Shown here: piece after piece, positions 1 to 8,700 of the stretch
How positions within the stretch are numbered: position 1 is the stretch's first letter
Layout: each line of letters opens with the position of its first letter
NCBI GenBank assembly: GCA_964494205.1
Contig: CAZBRD010000031.1
Coordinates: forward strand, 1-26,582
Length of the DNA stretch: 26,582 nt
Direction of reading: 5' to 3'
DNA from: JBBTCX01 sp964494205
GTDB lineage: Bacteria; Planctomycetota; Phycisphaerae; UBA1845
Translations under genes and position numbers: made by a program
The notes under the pieces: model-generated
The model's database searches: none
What the model saw: only the letters and a program-made list of their open reading frames with translations
What the model was told of the DNA's origin: nothing

Positions 1-87
1 CTTTTCTATTGGATAAACAACAACCATCAACAAAAGTGCTCAGTTTGAGTAATTAGCGCTACTTGAAGACTCCCACCTAAACCAACG

Positions 88-1014
88 TTAGGGAACTTCT
101 ACCAGAAAATCATGTACCGCCGCCAGAAACTCCGCCGGTTGTTCTTCCATCGGCAGGTGTCCGGATTCCTCGAAGCGGATCAACATGGTTCCCGGGATTT
201 TTGACGCGAGTTCCTCTCCCACGCGGATAGGAATCACCGTATCGTGCACGCCCCAGAGGATTCTGGACGGCACAGTTAGTTTACTGACGTCTAACGAAGG
301 CAATGGAGAGCTTCGAGCGGAAAGCCCGTAAAGTGCATCATCCAGCCCCTCTACCCGTAACCGCTTCAGATAAGCCTCTACCACTTCGTCGCTAATGATC
401 TCCTTGCGATGAACAGAGTCTTCAAGCAGATCACGGATGCTGCTTTCGCGCAGTGCAAAGTTTTGGACCCAAAAGAGCAACAGAGGTTTGAGTATTTCAG
501 GAATGCTCGGCCCACCTCCACCGCCGCTCAAGCTTCCTCCGTCAACGAGAGTAAGCGATTTGACACGTGCTGGATGGTCTCCGGCAATTCGCAATGCAAT
601 CCCCGCGCCGTACGAATGGCCCACCAGATGGGCTTGCTCAATGGAAAGTGCGTCCATGACACGCACGACGAGATCCCTTTGACCCGCGACGGAATAAGCT
701 TTGGAAGAAATCGGACGTTCCGTATAGCCGAAACCATTCAGGTCAATGGCCACCGCGCGATAGCCGTGCTCCGGAAGCTTCGGCAGCACTTCTCGCCACG
801 AGTAAGTGGAACCCCCGAACCCGTGTAAGAAAACAACGGGAATACCATCTCCCTGCGATTCAAAGTGAACCCATTGCTCACCAATGCGGACGAATTCACT
901 CTGAGGTACAGATTGTCGCACCTTCGAATAAGGAGTCAGCGGCGAGCATTGCGAATTGAGAGCCAGCAGCAAACCAAGTGCACAGAATGTCCTCAGTACA
1001 TTGACCAATGCCAT
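88..1014 (-). CDS. Alpha/beta hydrolase, exported or membrane-anchored
   Basis: A 308-residue serine hydrolase of the alpha/beta fold. The oxyanion-hole motif HGFGG is at residues 64-68, the nucleophile elbow GHSYG puts the catalytic serine at 134, the acid is probably Asp258 (GVHD) and the histidine is His286 (ESGHLP). A hydrophobic N-terminus (residues 2-19) followed by NSQCS suggests export. The Cys23 context is a poor lipobox, so lipoprotein status is doubtful. The substrate cannot be told from sequence; esterase, haloalkane dehalogenase-like and C-C hydrolase activities share this layout. It starts at ATG without a clear ribosome binding site. It lies 164 bases downstream of mraY on the same strand, and a hairpin lies between them, so it may be a separate unit rather than part of the cell-wall operon. 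Confidence 0.85.
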   Translation of the reverse strand: MALVNVLRTFCALGLLLALNSQCSPLTPYSKVRQSVPQSEFVRIGEQWVHFESQGDGIPVVFLHGFGGSTYSWREVLPKLPEHGYRAVAIDLNGFGYTERPISSKAYSVAGQRDLVVRVMDALSIEQAHLVGHSYGAGIALRIAGDHPARVKSLTLVDGGSLSGGGGGPSIPEILKPLLLFWVQNFALRESSIRDLLEDSVHRKEIISDEVVEAYLKRLRVEGLDDALYGLSARSSPLPSLDVSKLTVPSRILWGVHDTVIPIRVGEELASKIPGTMLIRFEESGHLPMEEQPAEFLAAVHDFLVEVP

Positions 1015-1072
1015 TTACGTTGACTTTCTACTTGCCAAACAAGCCCTGTTGAATCGCGTCACAAAGCCGGCC

Positions 1073-1092
1073 AAGGTTTGATGACAAACCTT
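1073..1092 (-). terminator. Hairpin downstream of mraY, possible terminator
   Basis: A perfect 8-base inverted repeat (AAGGTTTG / CAAACCTT) with a 4-base loop lies about 90 bases past the mraY stop codon, between mraY and the hydrolase. No T-tract follows on the minus strand, so a classical intrinsic terminator is not shown. The rest of 1015-1178 holds nothing I recognise. Confidence 0.3.
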
Positions 1093-1178
1093 TCCAGTAT
1101 GCCCCAGAATTGTAGGCCAAGCGCACGTCGGTACAACGTTGAACAATTCGCAAGTGTCTCAAGGGAAATCGCGTCACG

Positions 1179-2306
1179 TCAGCGAAGCTTGATCGACGCC
1201 AGCGCGAACCCCGCGAAAAGGGCGGCCACCAGCCAAAAGCGAATCACTGTCTGTGGTTCGCTCCACCCGCCGAGGTGAAAATGATGGTGCAGCGGTGCAC
1301 ACCGCAGGATGCGTTTCCCCTTGGTCCACTTGAAATATCCGACCTGCATCATTACCGAGACCGCCTCGATCACGAAAATCCCCCCGGCGATGAACAGCAT
1401 CAATTCCTGACGAGTTACGATAGCGATGTAACCGATCAATCCGCCCAATGGCAATGAACCAGTGTCTCCCATAAACACCTTGGCGGGATGGCAGTTGTAC
1501 CAGAGGAAACCAAGACATGAACCCATGATCGCCCCGCAGAGCACGACAAGCTCCGCACTCTTGGGCACGTACATGAACAGCAGTTTGTCAGCCAGTTCCT
1601 CTGTCCCCACAACATAAGTGAGAATCATGAACACCAGCGAGCAAAGTGCAACGCACCCGGAGGCAAGCCCGTCCATACCGTCCGTGAGGTTTACCGCGTT
1701 AGAGGTTCCCGTCATCACCAGTACCGTGACGAACATGAACGCGAACGCCCCGAGTTGCAGGCCGGCTTTGTAGAACGGGACGCTCAGCGTGTTGAACGCC
1801 GAGACGCCGTTGCCATCCCCGGTGTAGTTGTCTTGTCCATATTTGAAGACGAAGTAACCGATGATGACGCCAAGCCCGAGCTGAAAGAGCAGCTTCTCGT
1901 AGCTCTTGAGTCCATCTCGCGATTGTGCCCGCCGCTTGGACGTAAGCTTCAACCAATCGTCGATCCCGCCGAGCGCCCCCAACCACACGAGGCAGATCAA
2001 CGACATCCGCACGTAGAAATTGAACATGTCGGCGAAGAGAAAAACCGCCAGCGCGATGGGAAACAGGATCATAATCCCGCCCATCGTCGGCACGTTCTTC
2101 TTGTCGCGCGTCAATTCGTTAAGCGACGCGTGATCAAACTCCGGCCTGTCGCCCAGCTTCCATTTGACGAGCTGGCGAATCAATTTCGGCAGGAAAATGA
2201 GCGAAAACGTGAAGCAAAATAACGCAGCGATCACGCCACGAAACAAAGTGTTCTCGTACGCGTAATGCCGACCTTCGAAGAGTTTGAGAAGGAGATGGTA
2301 GAACAC
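1179..2306 (-). CDS. mraY: Phospho-N-acetylmuramoyl-pentapeptide transferase MraY
   Basis: Integral membrane enzyme that moves phospho-MurNAc-pentapeptide from UDP to undecaprenyl phosphate, making lipid I at the inner face of the cytoplasmic membrane. The 375 residues are about full family length and contain some ten hydrophobic segments. Family signatures are intact: the acidic pair Asp116-Asp117 (GGIDDWLK), NLTDGMDG at 206-213, the catalytic FMGDTGS with Asp281, and the triple histidine at 340-342 (PLHHHFHLGGW). The start is a GTG at 2304-2306; the N-terminus aligns with full-length MraY, supporting it, but no Shine-Dalgarno site is seen. It is the last mur gene of the run, 51 bases after murF. 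murD, which usually follows, is absent. Confidence 0.97.
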   Translation of the reverse strand: MFYHLLLKLFEGRHYAYENTLFRGVIAALFCFTFSLIFLPKLIRQLVKWKLGDRPEFDHASLNELTRDKKNVPTMGGIMILFPIALAVFLFADMFNFYVRMSLICLVWLGALGGIDDWLKLTSKRRAQSRDGLKSYEKLLFQLGLGVIIGYFVFKYGQDNYTGDGNGVSAFNTLSVPFYKAGLQLGAFAFMFVTVLVMTGTSNAVNLTDGMDGLASGCVALCSLVFMILTYVVGTEELADKLLFMYVPKSAELVVLCGAIMGSCLGFLWYNCHPAKVFMGDTGSLPLGGLIGYIAIVTRQELMLFIAGGIFVIEAVSVMMQVGYFKWTKGKRILRCAPLHHHFHLGGWSEPQTVIRFWLVAALFAGFALASIKLR

Positions 2307-2357
2307 CGCGCGTTGGTACTCGATTCCGTGAAATTGTCGAACGCCACTCGCGCTCGC

Positions 2358-3761
2358 TCATGCAACAGCCGCGGTCATCGATCGCGACTTGGTCAGCGCG
2401 CTCACTATACGGTCGAGTTGCATTCCACGCGACCCTTTGATCCAGACAACATCGCCCTGATGCAAATGACGCGACAACGCGGTGACCGCCGAATCGGCGT
2501 CGTCGCACAAAATGAACTCGGTTCCTTTCGCCTCCAACTGTGAATGACCGGCCTCCACCGAGCGAGCGCCGACCGCAACGATCACTTCGATTCCCTGTTC
2601 AACCGTTCGGCGAATGACATGAGTGTGCAGCTCCGGGCTGTGCTCGCCAAGCTCGAACATATCACCCATGACAAACACGCGCCGACGACCGGAAACTAGC
2701 GCCAACGTATCGATCGCGGCATACATGCTGGCGGGGTTCGCGTTGTACGAATCGTCGATGAGCGTGATGCCTTCAAGATCAATCCGCCGCGTGCGACCGT
2801 CGACCGCCCGAAATGTAGCCAATCTGCTTACAATCTCGGCTGGTCTCAAACCGAACCACTGGCCTACCGCAAAGGCGGCTGCGGCATTGGTGGCATGGTG
2901 GATTCCCGGAATTGGCAATCGCACTTCATGTTTGCCGTCGATCACAAAAGTCGTTTCGCCCAATGAACCGCGAACATCGCTTACGCGCAGTGCAACGTCA
3001 GTTGAAAGGCCGAAACTCACAAGGTCCGGCAAGTGCATTTGCGAAACAACCGGCCGCAGTTCGGGGCGATCGAAATTAACAATTCCGCGCCCGTTGTGAC
3101 GGAGAAACTTGAGAATTGAGGCCTTCTCGACAGCCACGTCGTCGATCGTCCCGAGACCCTGCAAGTGAGCTTCGCCGATGGAGGTAATCACAGCCACATT
3201 TGGTTGGGCAATGGCTGCCAGCGCGGCGATCTCGCCCGGGGCATTCGTGCCCACTTCGACCACGACGTATTGATCATCGCGGTCGGCTGAGAATTGCGTC
3301 AGCGGTACGCCGATGTTGTTGTTGAAGCTCTTGGGCGAACAACGGCCCCGCAACGAACCACTGAGAACATGTTGAATCATGTGCTTCGTGGTCGTCTTGC
3401 CGTTGCTGCCGGTGACCGCCACAACCTTTGTCTGATCGCTCATCACCTCGCGGCGATAGTACGACGCAAGTTTTCCCATCGCGTCGATCGTGTCGGGAAC
3501 GACAACAATCGGAATATTTGGAATCGACTTCGCGCTCGTGGCCCATTTTTCATCGCACAAGCACGCAGCAGCACCGCTCTCCATTACCTGAAACAGAAAA
3601 TCGTGTGCGTCGAACCGCTGACCGCGAATGGCCACGAACAAATCACCTGGCAAAACCTCGCGCGAATCGTGCACAACACGGTGGACATCCACGGCATCCT
3701 TCGAGCCGATCAGCCGACCGCCGACTGCACGCACGATGTTTCGCAGCGAGATGGGGATCAC
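2358..3761 (-). CDS. murF: UDP-MurNAc-tripeptide--D-Ala-D-Ala ligase MurF
   Basis: Cytoplasmic Mur ligase that adds D-Ala-D-Ala to the UDP-MurNAc-tripeptide using ATP. The 467 residues show the three Mur ligase parts: an N-terminal UDP-binding region (HDSREVLPGDLFVA, about 31-44), the central ATPase with P-loop GSNGKTTT at 118-125, and a C-terminal domain with VMGDMFELGE (364-373) and IKGSRGM (441-447). DDSYNANPASM (336-346) is typical of MurF rather than MurE or MurC. The start is GTG at 3759-3761, which overlaps the TGA of murE as GTGA, so the two genes are very likely translationally coupled. The gene is intact. Confidence 0.96.
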   Translation of the reverse strand: MIPISLRNIVRAVGGRLIGSKDAVDVHRVVHDSREVLPGDLFVAIRGQRFDAHDFLFQVMESGAAACLCDEKWATSAKSIPNIPIVVVPDTIDAMGKLASYYRREVMSDQTKVVAVTGSNGKTTTKHMIQHVLSGSLRGRCSPKSFNNNIGVPLTQFSADRDDQYVVVEVGTNAPGEIAALAAIAQPNVAVITSIGEAHLQGLGTIDDVAVEKASILKFLRHNGRGIVNFDRPELRPVVSQMHLPDLVSFGLSTDVALRVSDVRGSLGETTFVIDGKHEVRLPIPGIHHATNAAAAFAVGQWFGLRPAEIVSRLATFRAVDGRTRRIDLEGITLIDDSYNANPASMYAAIDTLALVSGRRRVFVMGDMFELGEHSPELHTHVIRRTVEQGIEVIVAVGARSVEAGHSQLEAKGTEFILCDDADSAVTALSRHLHQGDVVWIKGSRGMQLDRIVSALTKSRSMTAAVA

Positions 3762-5299
3762 GCGACCTCCTCGACCGTCGCCGGGGCGAACAAGCAGGAA
3801 CGAGCGACCTCGACATCGTCAAACGAGTGAGTCTTGCCGCCGATCAGTTGATAGTTTTCATGTCCTTTACCGGCAATGAGGACCGTGTCACCCGAGCGAG
3901 CCTCGTTCAGCGCTTCCTGAATCGCGAGTCGTCGATCCACCTGCCGATGAACTGTACAACGCGATGCGCCGTCAAAGCCCGGCATGATCTCATCAATGAT
4001 CGCCTCAGGATCTTCCGTGCGCGGATTATCGCTGGTCACGATAGCAACCTGCGCGAGCCGACCAACCACCGCGCCCATTCGTGGCCGCTTGGTTCGATCG
4101 CGATCGCCGCCGCACCCGAACACGCAAATAATCCTACCCGACGTGAACGGCTTCACGGCCTGAAGCACATTCTCCAACGCGTCGTCAGTGTGCGCGTAAT
4201 CAACAAAGACGGAAAACGGACAGCCATCCGGCTCCACTCGCTGCAATCTGCCGGGGATTCGCGTGAGACGCTCCAAGCCCGCGACGATCGCCTGACGATC
4301 AATGCCCAGCGAATCGGCCGTGGCTGCGGCTGCGAGGGCGTTCAACATGTTGTGTCGCCCAACGAGAGCAAGCTGAATCGGCACCGTTACTTCGCCAAAG
4401 CGAATCGAAAATCGCTGGCCGCGGCGATCACACGAATCGGGAACGCCCTGTACATCCAGATGCGAAGTGAACAGGCCGTATCGGATAACTCTCGCAGCCG
4501 TGCCCTCTACCACCCGCTCAGCCGATGGGTCGTCCGCGTTAACGACAGCCTTCGCCTCGCTGTTGAGCAAACCGAAAAGGCGACGCTTGGCCTCCAGATA
4601 CGCCCCCATCGTCTGGTGATAATCCAGATGCTCACCCGTCAAATTGGTGAACACACCCGCGACGAGATTCAAACCGTCGCATCGACGCTGATCCAGCGCA
4701 TGCGACGATGCCTCAATCACCGCGTAGTCAGCTCCCGCACCACGGCTGGATGCCAACATCTGACTGAGTTCGATCGAACCCGGCGTCGTCAAAGCCGCAG
4801 ACCGGCGCTCGTTGATCAAATCGTATTCAATCGTCCCCAGCAACGCCGCGTTGTACCCCGCGTGTTGCAGGATTGATCGAAACATCCATGTGAACGAGGT
4901 CTTTCCGTTCGTGCCGGTCACCGCGATCGTAGGCAGCGGATTCACTGCTCCTGCACCGACATTCCAGAAAACGCCCGCCAATTTCGCCAGAACCTCGCGT
5001 GAATCGGACACTCGAATGACAAGCACACCCGGCGGCGGTTGAACATCCTGATCCACGATAATGGCCGCTGCACCAGAGCGGGCAGCTGCAGAAACGAATT
5101 GGTGACCATCGGATTTCGCGCCACGAACCGCCACAAACAACGCACCCGGTCGAACAAGTCGCGAATCATCGGCGATGGTTTCGAATCGTAACGTACAGGC
5201 GGACGCACTGGCGTGTGCGGGCAGACCCGCGCGACGCCACAGGTCCGACAGTTTCCAGTCCGCGCCCGCAGTGGCTTCAGCTAGGCTGGCTGTTGTCAT
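3758..5299 (-). CDS. murE: UDP-MurNAc-L-Ala-D-Glu--meso-diaminopimelate ligase MurE
   Basis: Cytoplasmic Mur ligase adding the third stem-peptide residue. Counting from ATG 5299 (513 residues), the P-loop GTNGKT is at 129-134, the likely carbamylated lysine is Lys238 (YLEAKRRLF), and DYAHTDDALENVL lies near 367-379. The substrate-specificity loop reads DNPRTEDP (Asp424 to Pro431); Arg in DNPR is the family mark of meso-diaminopimelate-adding enzymes, so the peptidoglycan is predicted to be the meso-DAP type. Start choice: an upstream in-frame ATG at 5305 lies directly against a GAGGGA sequence, whereas ATG 5299 has that GAGGGA at 6-base spacing, so 5299 is preferred. murE is 71 bases behind ftsI and overlaps murF by four bases. 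Confidence 0.96.
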   Translation of the reverse strand: MTTASLAEATAGADWKLSDLWRRAGLPAHASASACTLRFETIADDSRLVRPGALFVAVRGAKSDGHQFVSAAARSGAAAIIVDQDVQPPPGVLVIRVSDSREVLAKLAGVFWNVGAGAVNPLPTIAVTGTNGKTSFTWMFRSILQHAGYNAALLGTIEYDLINERRSAALTTPGSIELSQMLASSRGAGADYAVIEASSHALDQRRCDGLNLVAGVFTNLTGEHLDYHQTMGAYLEAKRRLFGLLNSEAKAVVNADDPSAERVVEGTAARVIRYGLFTSHLDVQGVPDSCDRRGQRFSIRFGEVTVPIQLALVGRHNMLNALAAAATADSLGIDRQAIVAGLERLTRIPGRLQRVEPDGCPFSVFVDYAHTDDALENVLQAVKPFTSGRIICVFGCGGDRDRTKRPRMGAVVGRLAQVAIVTSDNPRTEDPEAIIDEIMPGFDGASRCTVHRQVDRRLAIQEALNEARSGDTVLIAGKGHENYQLIGGKTHSFDDVEVARSCLFAPATVEEVA

Positions 5300-5370
5300 C
5301 TTCATTCCCTCGGCGAACCAATCGAACAGACCCCCGCAATTCCGTTCGTCGCCCTCCTCCTCAGTGCAAT

Positions 5371-7137
5371 CTAATCCCTTTTTCGCTTCTCCTTCAACGC
5401 GGCGTCCGCCAGCATGTTGACGACATCAGGCGTCACATCCAGGTACGGAAGCGTGCCTTGCAGTATCTCCCGCACCGCCGGTGCAGAAACGATGCCGCCG
5501 AAATACCCCTGACTTGCAATTGGTCGACGTACAATCACGAGGGCCAGCACCTCCGGCTCTTGAACCGGCGATGCTCCCATGAACAGCGACAGATACTGAC
5601 CCGGTTCATACCCGCGCTTGCCGTCGCGTCGAATCAGCTTGGCTGTGCCCGTCTTGCCGACGACACCATAGTTCTCCAGCTTCGCGCGTTTGCCCGTGCC
5701 CTCTTCCACGACCGAGGCCATCAAGTCCTGCGCCATGAAATGCGCTACATCCGCAGTGACAGCTGGCCCGATAGTTCTTGGCTCATCAAACGACTTGATC
5801 ACATCGCCGTTGGGGCTAATGAGCTCTTTGACGATTCTCGGCTTGATGCGCTGACCGTCATTGACGAGCGCTGCAAATGCCATCGCCAGTTGCAACGGCG
5901 TCACCTGGACTTCATATCCCATCGCGACGGACGGTATCGACGCCCGAGTCCACATGCGGAGAGGATACACGACACCCGAAGCCTCGCCCGGCAGTTCGAT
6001 ACCCGTTCGCTCACCAAATCCGAACGCCCGCATCGAATCCCGCAATCGCTGGGGCCCCATGCGCTCGCAGATCATCGTCATGCCGATGTTGCTGCTGTGC
6101 GAGATGATGCCGCGAATATCGAGCATTCCGTAAGCATGCTCGTCTTTGACGTGTCGCGAACCGAAGAAGTGCGAACCCATTTTGCAGTCGATCTGCTCGT
6201 TGGGCCTTATGATACCGCGTGCCAGAGCACCCGACGCAACGAACGGCTTGAAAGTGCTTCCCGGTTCAATGGGATCGGTCAACACGCGGTTGCGTCGAAG
6301 CGCGGGCGGAGTGGTGTTGCCTTCCTGCGGGTTGAACGCCGGATAGCAGGCCATCGCCAGCACATCGCCCGTTTGCGGCGATAACACAATGCCAATTCCG
6401 CTCTCGGCACCGAATTCCGTCACCGCACGCTCGACCGCACGCTCAGTGATTCGCTGCACCTCAGCATCAATCGTCAGTACAACACTTGCACCATCCTGCG
6501 GATCGAGGCTCGGCTCGTCGTCGACTCGAAACAGCGGCCGTCGCCTTGCATCACGAATCGTGGAACTCCTGCCGTTCTTGCCGGAAAGTTGCTCGTTGAA
6601 CGCAAGCTCGATTCCCTCGAGACCGCGCCCGTCTTTGCCCACAATGCCCAGCACATGGGCCATCGACGACCCGAGCGGGTAAGTTCGAAACTGACGATCG
6701 GTCAGCCCCACCGCCGGATGCTTCATCGACGTAATTGCTTCCGCCGTGACTTCGTCGACTCCCTGGGCAACGACCACGTAGCGAGAATCAGGGCGAGACG
6801 CCAGCTTTTTGGCCAGCTCAGCCGGCGACACATTTAGCCGAACAGCGAGCTCGCTCGCGAGCGAAGGAATATCTTCCACTCGCGCAGCATCGACGAAAAC
6901 GTCGGGCATCTGACGACTCGCGGCCACCACTCGATGGTTGGCGTCAAGAATTGAGCCGCGCCGGGCAGGTATGACCGCGTTACCCGCGTATTGCCGTTCC
7001 GCGCGAGCCGTGAGCTTCTCACTCAAAGCAGTATTGATATAGACAAGACGGCCCAGCAGAACGCCGAACAGAACGATCACCGCCGACAGCACCACAGCCG
7101 CCATGCGTCGTTGATAGAGCGCCAAACCGGGATTCAT
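5371..7137 (-). CDS. ftsI: Division/elongation transpeptidase, class B penicillin-binding protein (FtsI/PBP2-like)
   Basis: Class B penicillin-binding protein that cross-links peptidoglycan stem peptides on the outer side of the cytoplasmic membrane. From ATG 7137 (588 residues): a short cytoplasmic tail, one membrane anchor at about 13-33, the PBP dimerisation region starting at RRGSILD (59-65), and the transpeptidase domain with catalytic STFK (Ser294, Lys297), SSN at 348-350 and KTG at 495-497. No PASTA domains follow. ATG 7146 is also possible, but an AGGGA lies directly against it and 9 bases before ATG 7137. Its place between an ftsL-like gene and murE argues for the septal enzyme FtsI (PBP3) over the elongation enzyme. 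A 177-base gap with a repeat separates it from the ftsL-like gene. Confidence 0.93.
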   Translation of the reverse strand: MNPGLALYQRRMAAVVLSAVIVLFGVLLGRLVYINTALSEKLTARAERQYAGNAVIPARRGSILDANHRVVAASRQMPDVFVDAARVEDIPSLASELAVRLNVSPAELAKKLASRPDSRYVVVAQGVDEVTAEAITSMKHPAVGLTDRQFRTYPLGSSMAHVLGIVGKDGRGLEGIELAFNEQLSGKNGRSSTIRDARRRPLFRVDDEPSLDPQDGASVVLTIDAEVQRITERAVERAVTEFGAESGIGIVLSPQTGDVLAMACYPAFNPQEGNTTPPALRRNRVLTDPIEPGSTFKPFVASGALARGIIRPNEQIDCKMGSHFFGSRHVKDEHAYGMLDIRGIISHSSNIGMTMICERMGPQRLRDSMRAFGFGERTGIELPGEASGVVYPLRMWTRASIPSVAMGYEVQVTPLQLAMAFAALVNDGQRIKPRIVKELISPNGDVIKSFDEPRTIGPAVTADVAHFMAQDLMASVVEEGTGKRAKLENYGVVGKTGTAKLIRRDGKRGYEPGQYLSLFMGASPVQEPEVLALVIVRRPIASQGYFGGIVSAPAVREILQGTLPYLDVTPDVVNMLADAALKEKRKRD

Positions 7138-7228
7138 CGCTTCCATTCCCTATGTGTGAATTGAGCGCGACTACCAAGTCGCACAGTCCTAACTTAACAT
7201 TGTGGCCGCACATCCCCCTCCCTTTTGG

Positions 7229-7303
7229 GTCGTGCTTCTTTTCCCTCTCCCTCTTAGACGGAGGGCGACCAATGAGGGAGCACGACGGGCAGGGTGAGGG
7301 TCT
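7229..7303. repeat. Degenerate CCCTCTCCC hairpin repeat, copy 1
   Basis: Intergenic element between the ftsL-like gene and ftsI. The 17 bases at 7241-7257 and the 13 bases at 7291-7303 are identical to the ends of a second copy at 22572-22611. Here the middle is replaced by unrelated sequence of about 33 bases. Outer arms GTCGTGCT (7229-7236) and AGCACGAC (7279-7286) pair perfectly, with inner CCCTC/GAGGG pairs. A transcript reading through would form a long imperfect stem inside the division operon. Confidence 0.7.
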
Positions 7304-7314
7304 CTTGTCAGCGT

Positions 7315-7599
7315 CTAATGACTCGCAGCCAACCGCTCGCCCCGGCCCATGCCGGTCGGCGAAGCAGGTGCAACGAGGTCGGTCTCAAACCATTTGGTTC
7401 GATCGTGAATCGAGCCTGGCGCACGAAGCCGTGCGATCTCGGACTGCACCTTCCACGTTTCACGGCGCAGGTCGATCCACTCATTCTCCAGCCGCAGCGA
7501 CCGCGATGCGCTTCGAACCTGCTCCGAGCGGATGTGCACCAGCATCACCGCAAGTAAGCAGAACGTCATCACCAGAAAGCCGACGCGAATCGTTGTCAT
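7315..7599 (-). CDS. ftsL: Small bitopic membrane protein in the FtsL position
   Basis: A 94-residue protein with a short N-terminal tail, one membrane segment at about 7-23, then a charged helical stretch (about 25-60, REQ/RLENEW/RRETWK/QSEIARL) that looks like a coiled coil. That is the build of FtsL/DivIC division proteins, which sit between rsmH and ftsI in dcw clusters exactly as here. FtsL is poorly conserved, so the call rests on topology, size and position, not on residue motifs. The ATG at 7597-7599 overlaps the TAA of the upstream LysM gene (TAATG), which fixes the start and implies coupled translation. A longer in-frame reading upstream lies inside the LysM gene and is unlikely to be used. 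Confidence 0.7.
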   Translation of the reverse strand: MTTIRVGFLVMTFCLLAVMLVHIRSEQVRSASRSLRLENEWIDLRRETWKVQSEIARLRAPGSIHDRTKWFETDLVAPASPTGMGRGERLAASH

Positions 7600-8648
7600 T
7601 ACGCACCGCCCCGCGACTTGCCTTTCGCCGCCGGAAGCTTGATCCGCACGCCTTCGCGAATCTTCGCTGGGTCGGCGAACTTGTCTTTGTTCATTTTGTA
7701 GATTTCTTCCCACCGACCGGCGTCGCCTAATTGCTCCCGCGCAATGTCCATCAGTCCATCATTCTTGCGAACCTGATACCAGCGAGTGTCGTCGCCCGAT
7801 GACTTGTCGCTGGTCTTGCTGGTCGAAGCATCCGCGACCCGCGTATCGCGCGCGGGCTTAGTTGATTTGCTCTTCTCGTTTCCGTTGTCCGGTTTCTCCG
7901 ACTTAGTCGGTGTCTTTTTCGTGCTCGTCGTCGGGGCAGCGGCTAACGTTTGGGGCGCGGCCGACTGCATTTCAGCACCCACGACTCTCGGCACCACCAG
8001 TTCCATGCCTGCCTTCACTGAATCCGGCGAAGTCATGACCGAGCGGTTGGCTTCGTAAATCGCTTTCACCAGCGAAGCCGACTTGCGGCCATACACGCGG
8101 GATGCAACGCTCCACAATGTCTCGCCAGGCGCGACCACGTGCTTTACGACATCTGGTTGAACTCCACCGTTGCCCGATTGCGGAAGTTGCTGCGGTTGAT
8201 TGAATACTGGCGCGGTCGACGGGTATTGGGCCGTCAGCGTCGCCTCTTGCACCGGCCGCGAAGGTTCCGCACTCGGTTGTACGGCATTCTGGATCGGCTG
8301 TTGAATCAGATGCCCCTGCTTGATCGCCGTCTGAATCTGGTTCAAACCCAGCGTCTGGTCATTCGAAGGCGGAACAGCCGCCATGCGATCGCCGCTCGGG
8401 GTTGGCACGTTTCGACCGGGGTTCGAACCGCGATCCGTCCCGTTCTGTTGGACATAATGAACCGGCACGACCTCAGGGATCGAGTTCGTATGGCCCGGTT
8501 GAGTCGCAGAGGTGTCGCCGCCCAATCGTGAGTTGTAGTGATTGACCGTCGGGACCGTCAGATTTGTCCCGCGATTCGCAAGCACGACCGCGAAACAAAT
8601 GATAAATGCCAAACCGGTGAGCACACCGACTTTGGTTTCCTTGGCCAT
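7599..8648 (-). CDS. Membrane-anchored protein with two LysM domains
   Basis: A 349-residue protein predicted to bind peptidoglycan outside the cytoplasmic membrane. There is one N-terminal membrane segment (about 7-25). A long, low-complexity Pro/Gln/Asn-rich linker (about 30-165) leads to LysM 1 (about 169-221, HVVAPGETLWSVASRVYG), then a Lys/Ser/Thr-rich linker (230-285) and LysM 2 (about 289-340, WYQVRKNDGLMDIAREQLGD). No catalytic domain is visible. ATG 8648 is preferred over a TTG 30 bases upstream because GGGAGGG lies 9 bases before it. The gene sits between rsmH and the ftsL-like gene, where a LysM protein is not part of the standard dcw order, and overlaps ftsL by one base. A role as a septal wall-binding factor is inferred. 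Confidence 0.88.
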   Translation of the reverse strand: MAKETKVGVLTGLAFIICFAVVLANRGTNLTVPTVNHYNSRLGGDTSATQPGHTNSIPEVVPVHYVQQNGTDRGSNPGRNVPTPSGDRMAAVPPSNDQTLGLNQIQTAIKQGHLIQQPIQNAVQPSAEPSRPVQEATLTAQYPSTAPVFNQPQQLPQSGNGGVQPDVVKHVVAPGETLWSVASRVYGRKSASLVKAIYEANRSVMTSPDSVKAGMELVVPRVVGAEMQSAAPQTLAAAPTTSTKKTPTKSEKPDNGNEKSKSTKPARDTRVADASTSKTSDKSSGDDTRWYQVRKNDGLMDIAREQLGDAGRWEEIYKMNKDKFADPAKIREGVRIKLPAAKGKSRGGA

Positions 8649-8700
8649 GGTTTGAAGCCCTCCCTGCTGCTTCGGCAATCAATACGTCCTGCACGTCATC

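Noticed and set aside
1078..1278. A 66-codon plus-strand frame overlapping the mraY end
   Set aside because: Mostly antisense to mraY, and the remaining part is the intergenic hairpin region; no support as a gene.
3428..4876. A 482-codon open frame on the plus strand, antisense to murE/murF
   Set aside because: It is the shadow of the GC-rich mur genes, which are complete and motif-rich on the minus strand. The antisense protein is Arg-rich with no recognisable domain.
5215..6384. A 389-codon plus-strand frame antisense to ftsI
   Set aside because: It lies opposite an intact penicillin-binding protein gene with all catalytic motifs. The composition is His/Arg-rich as expected of a shadow frame.
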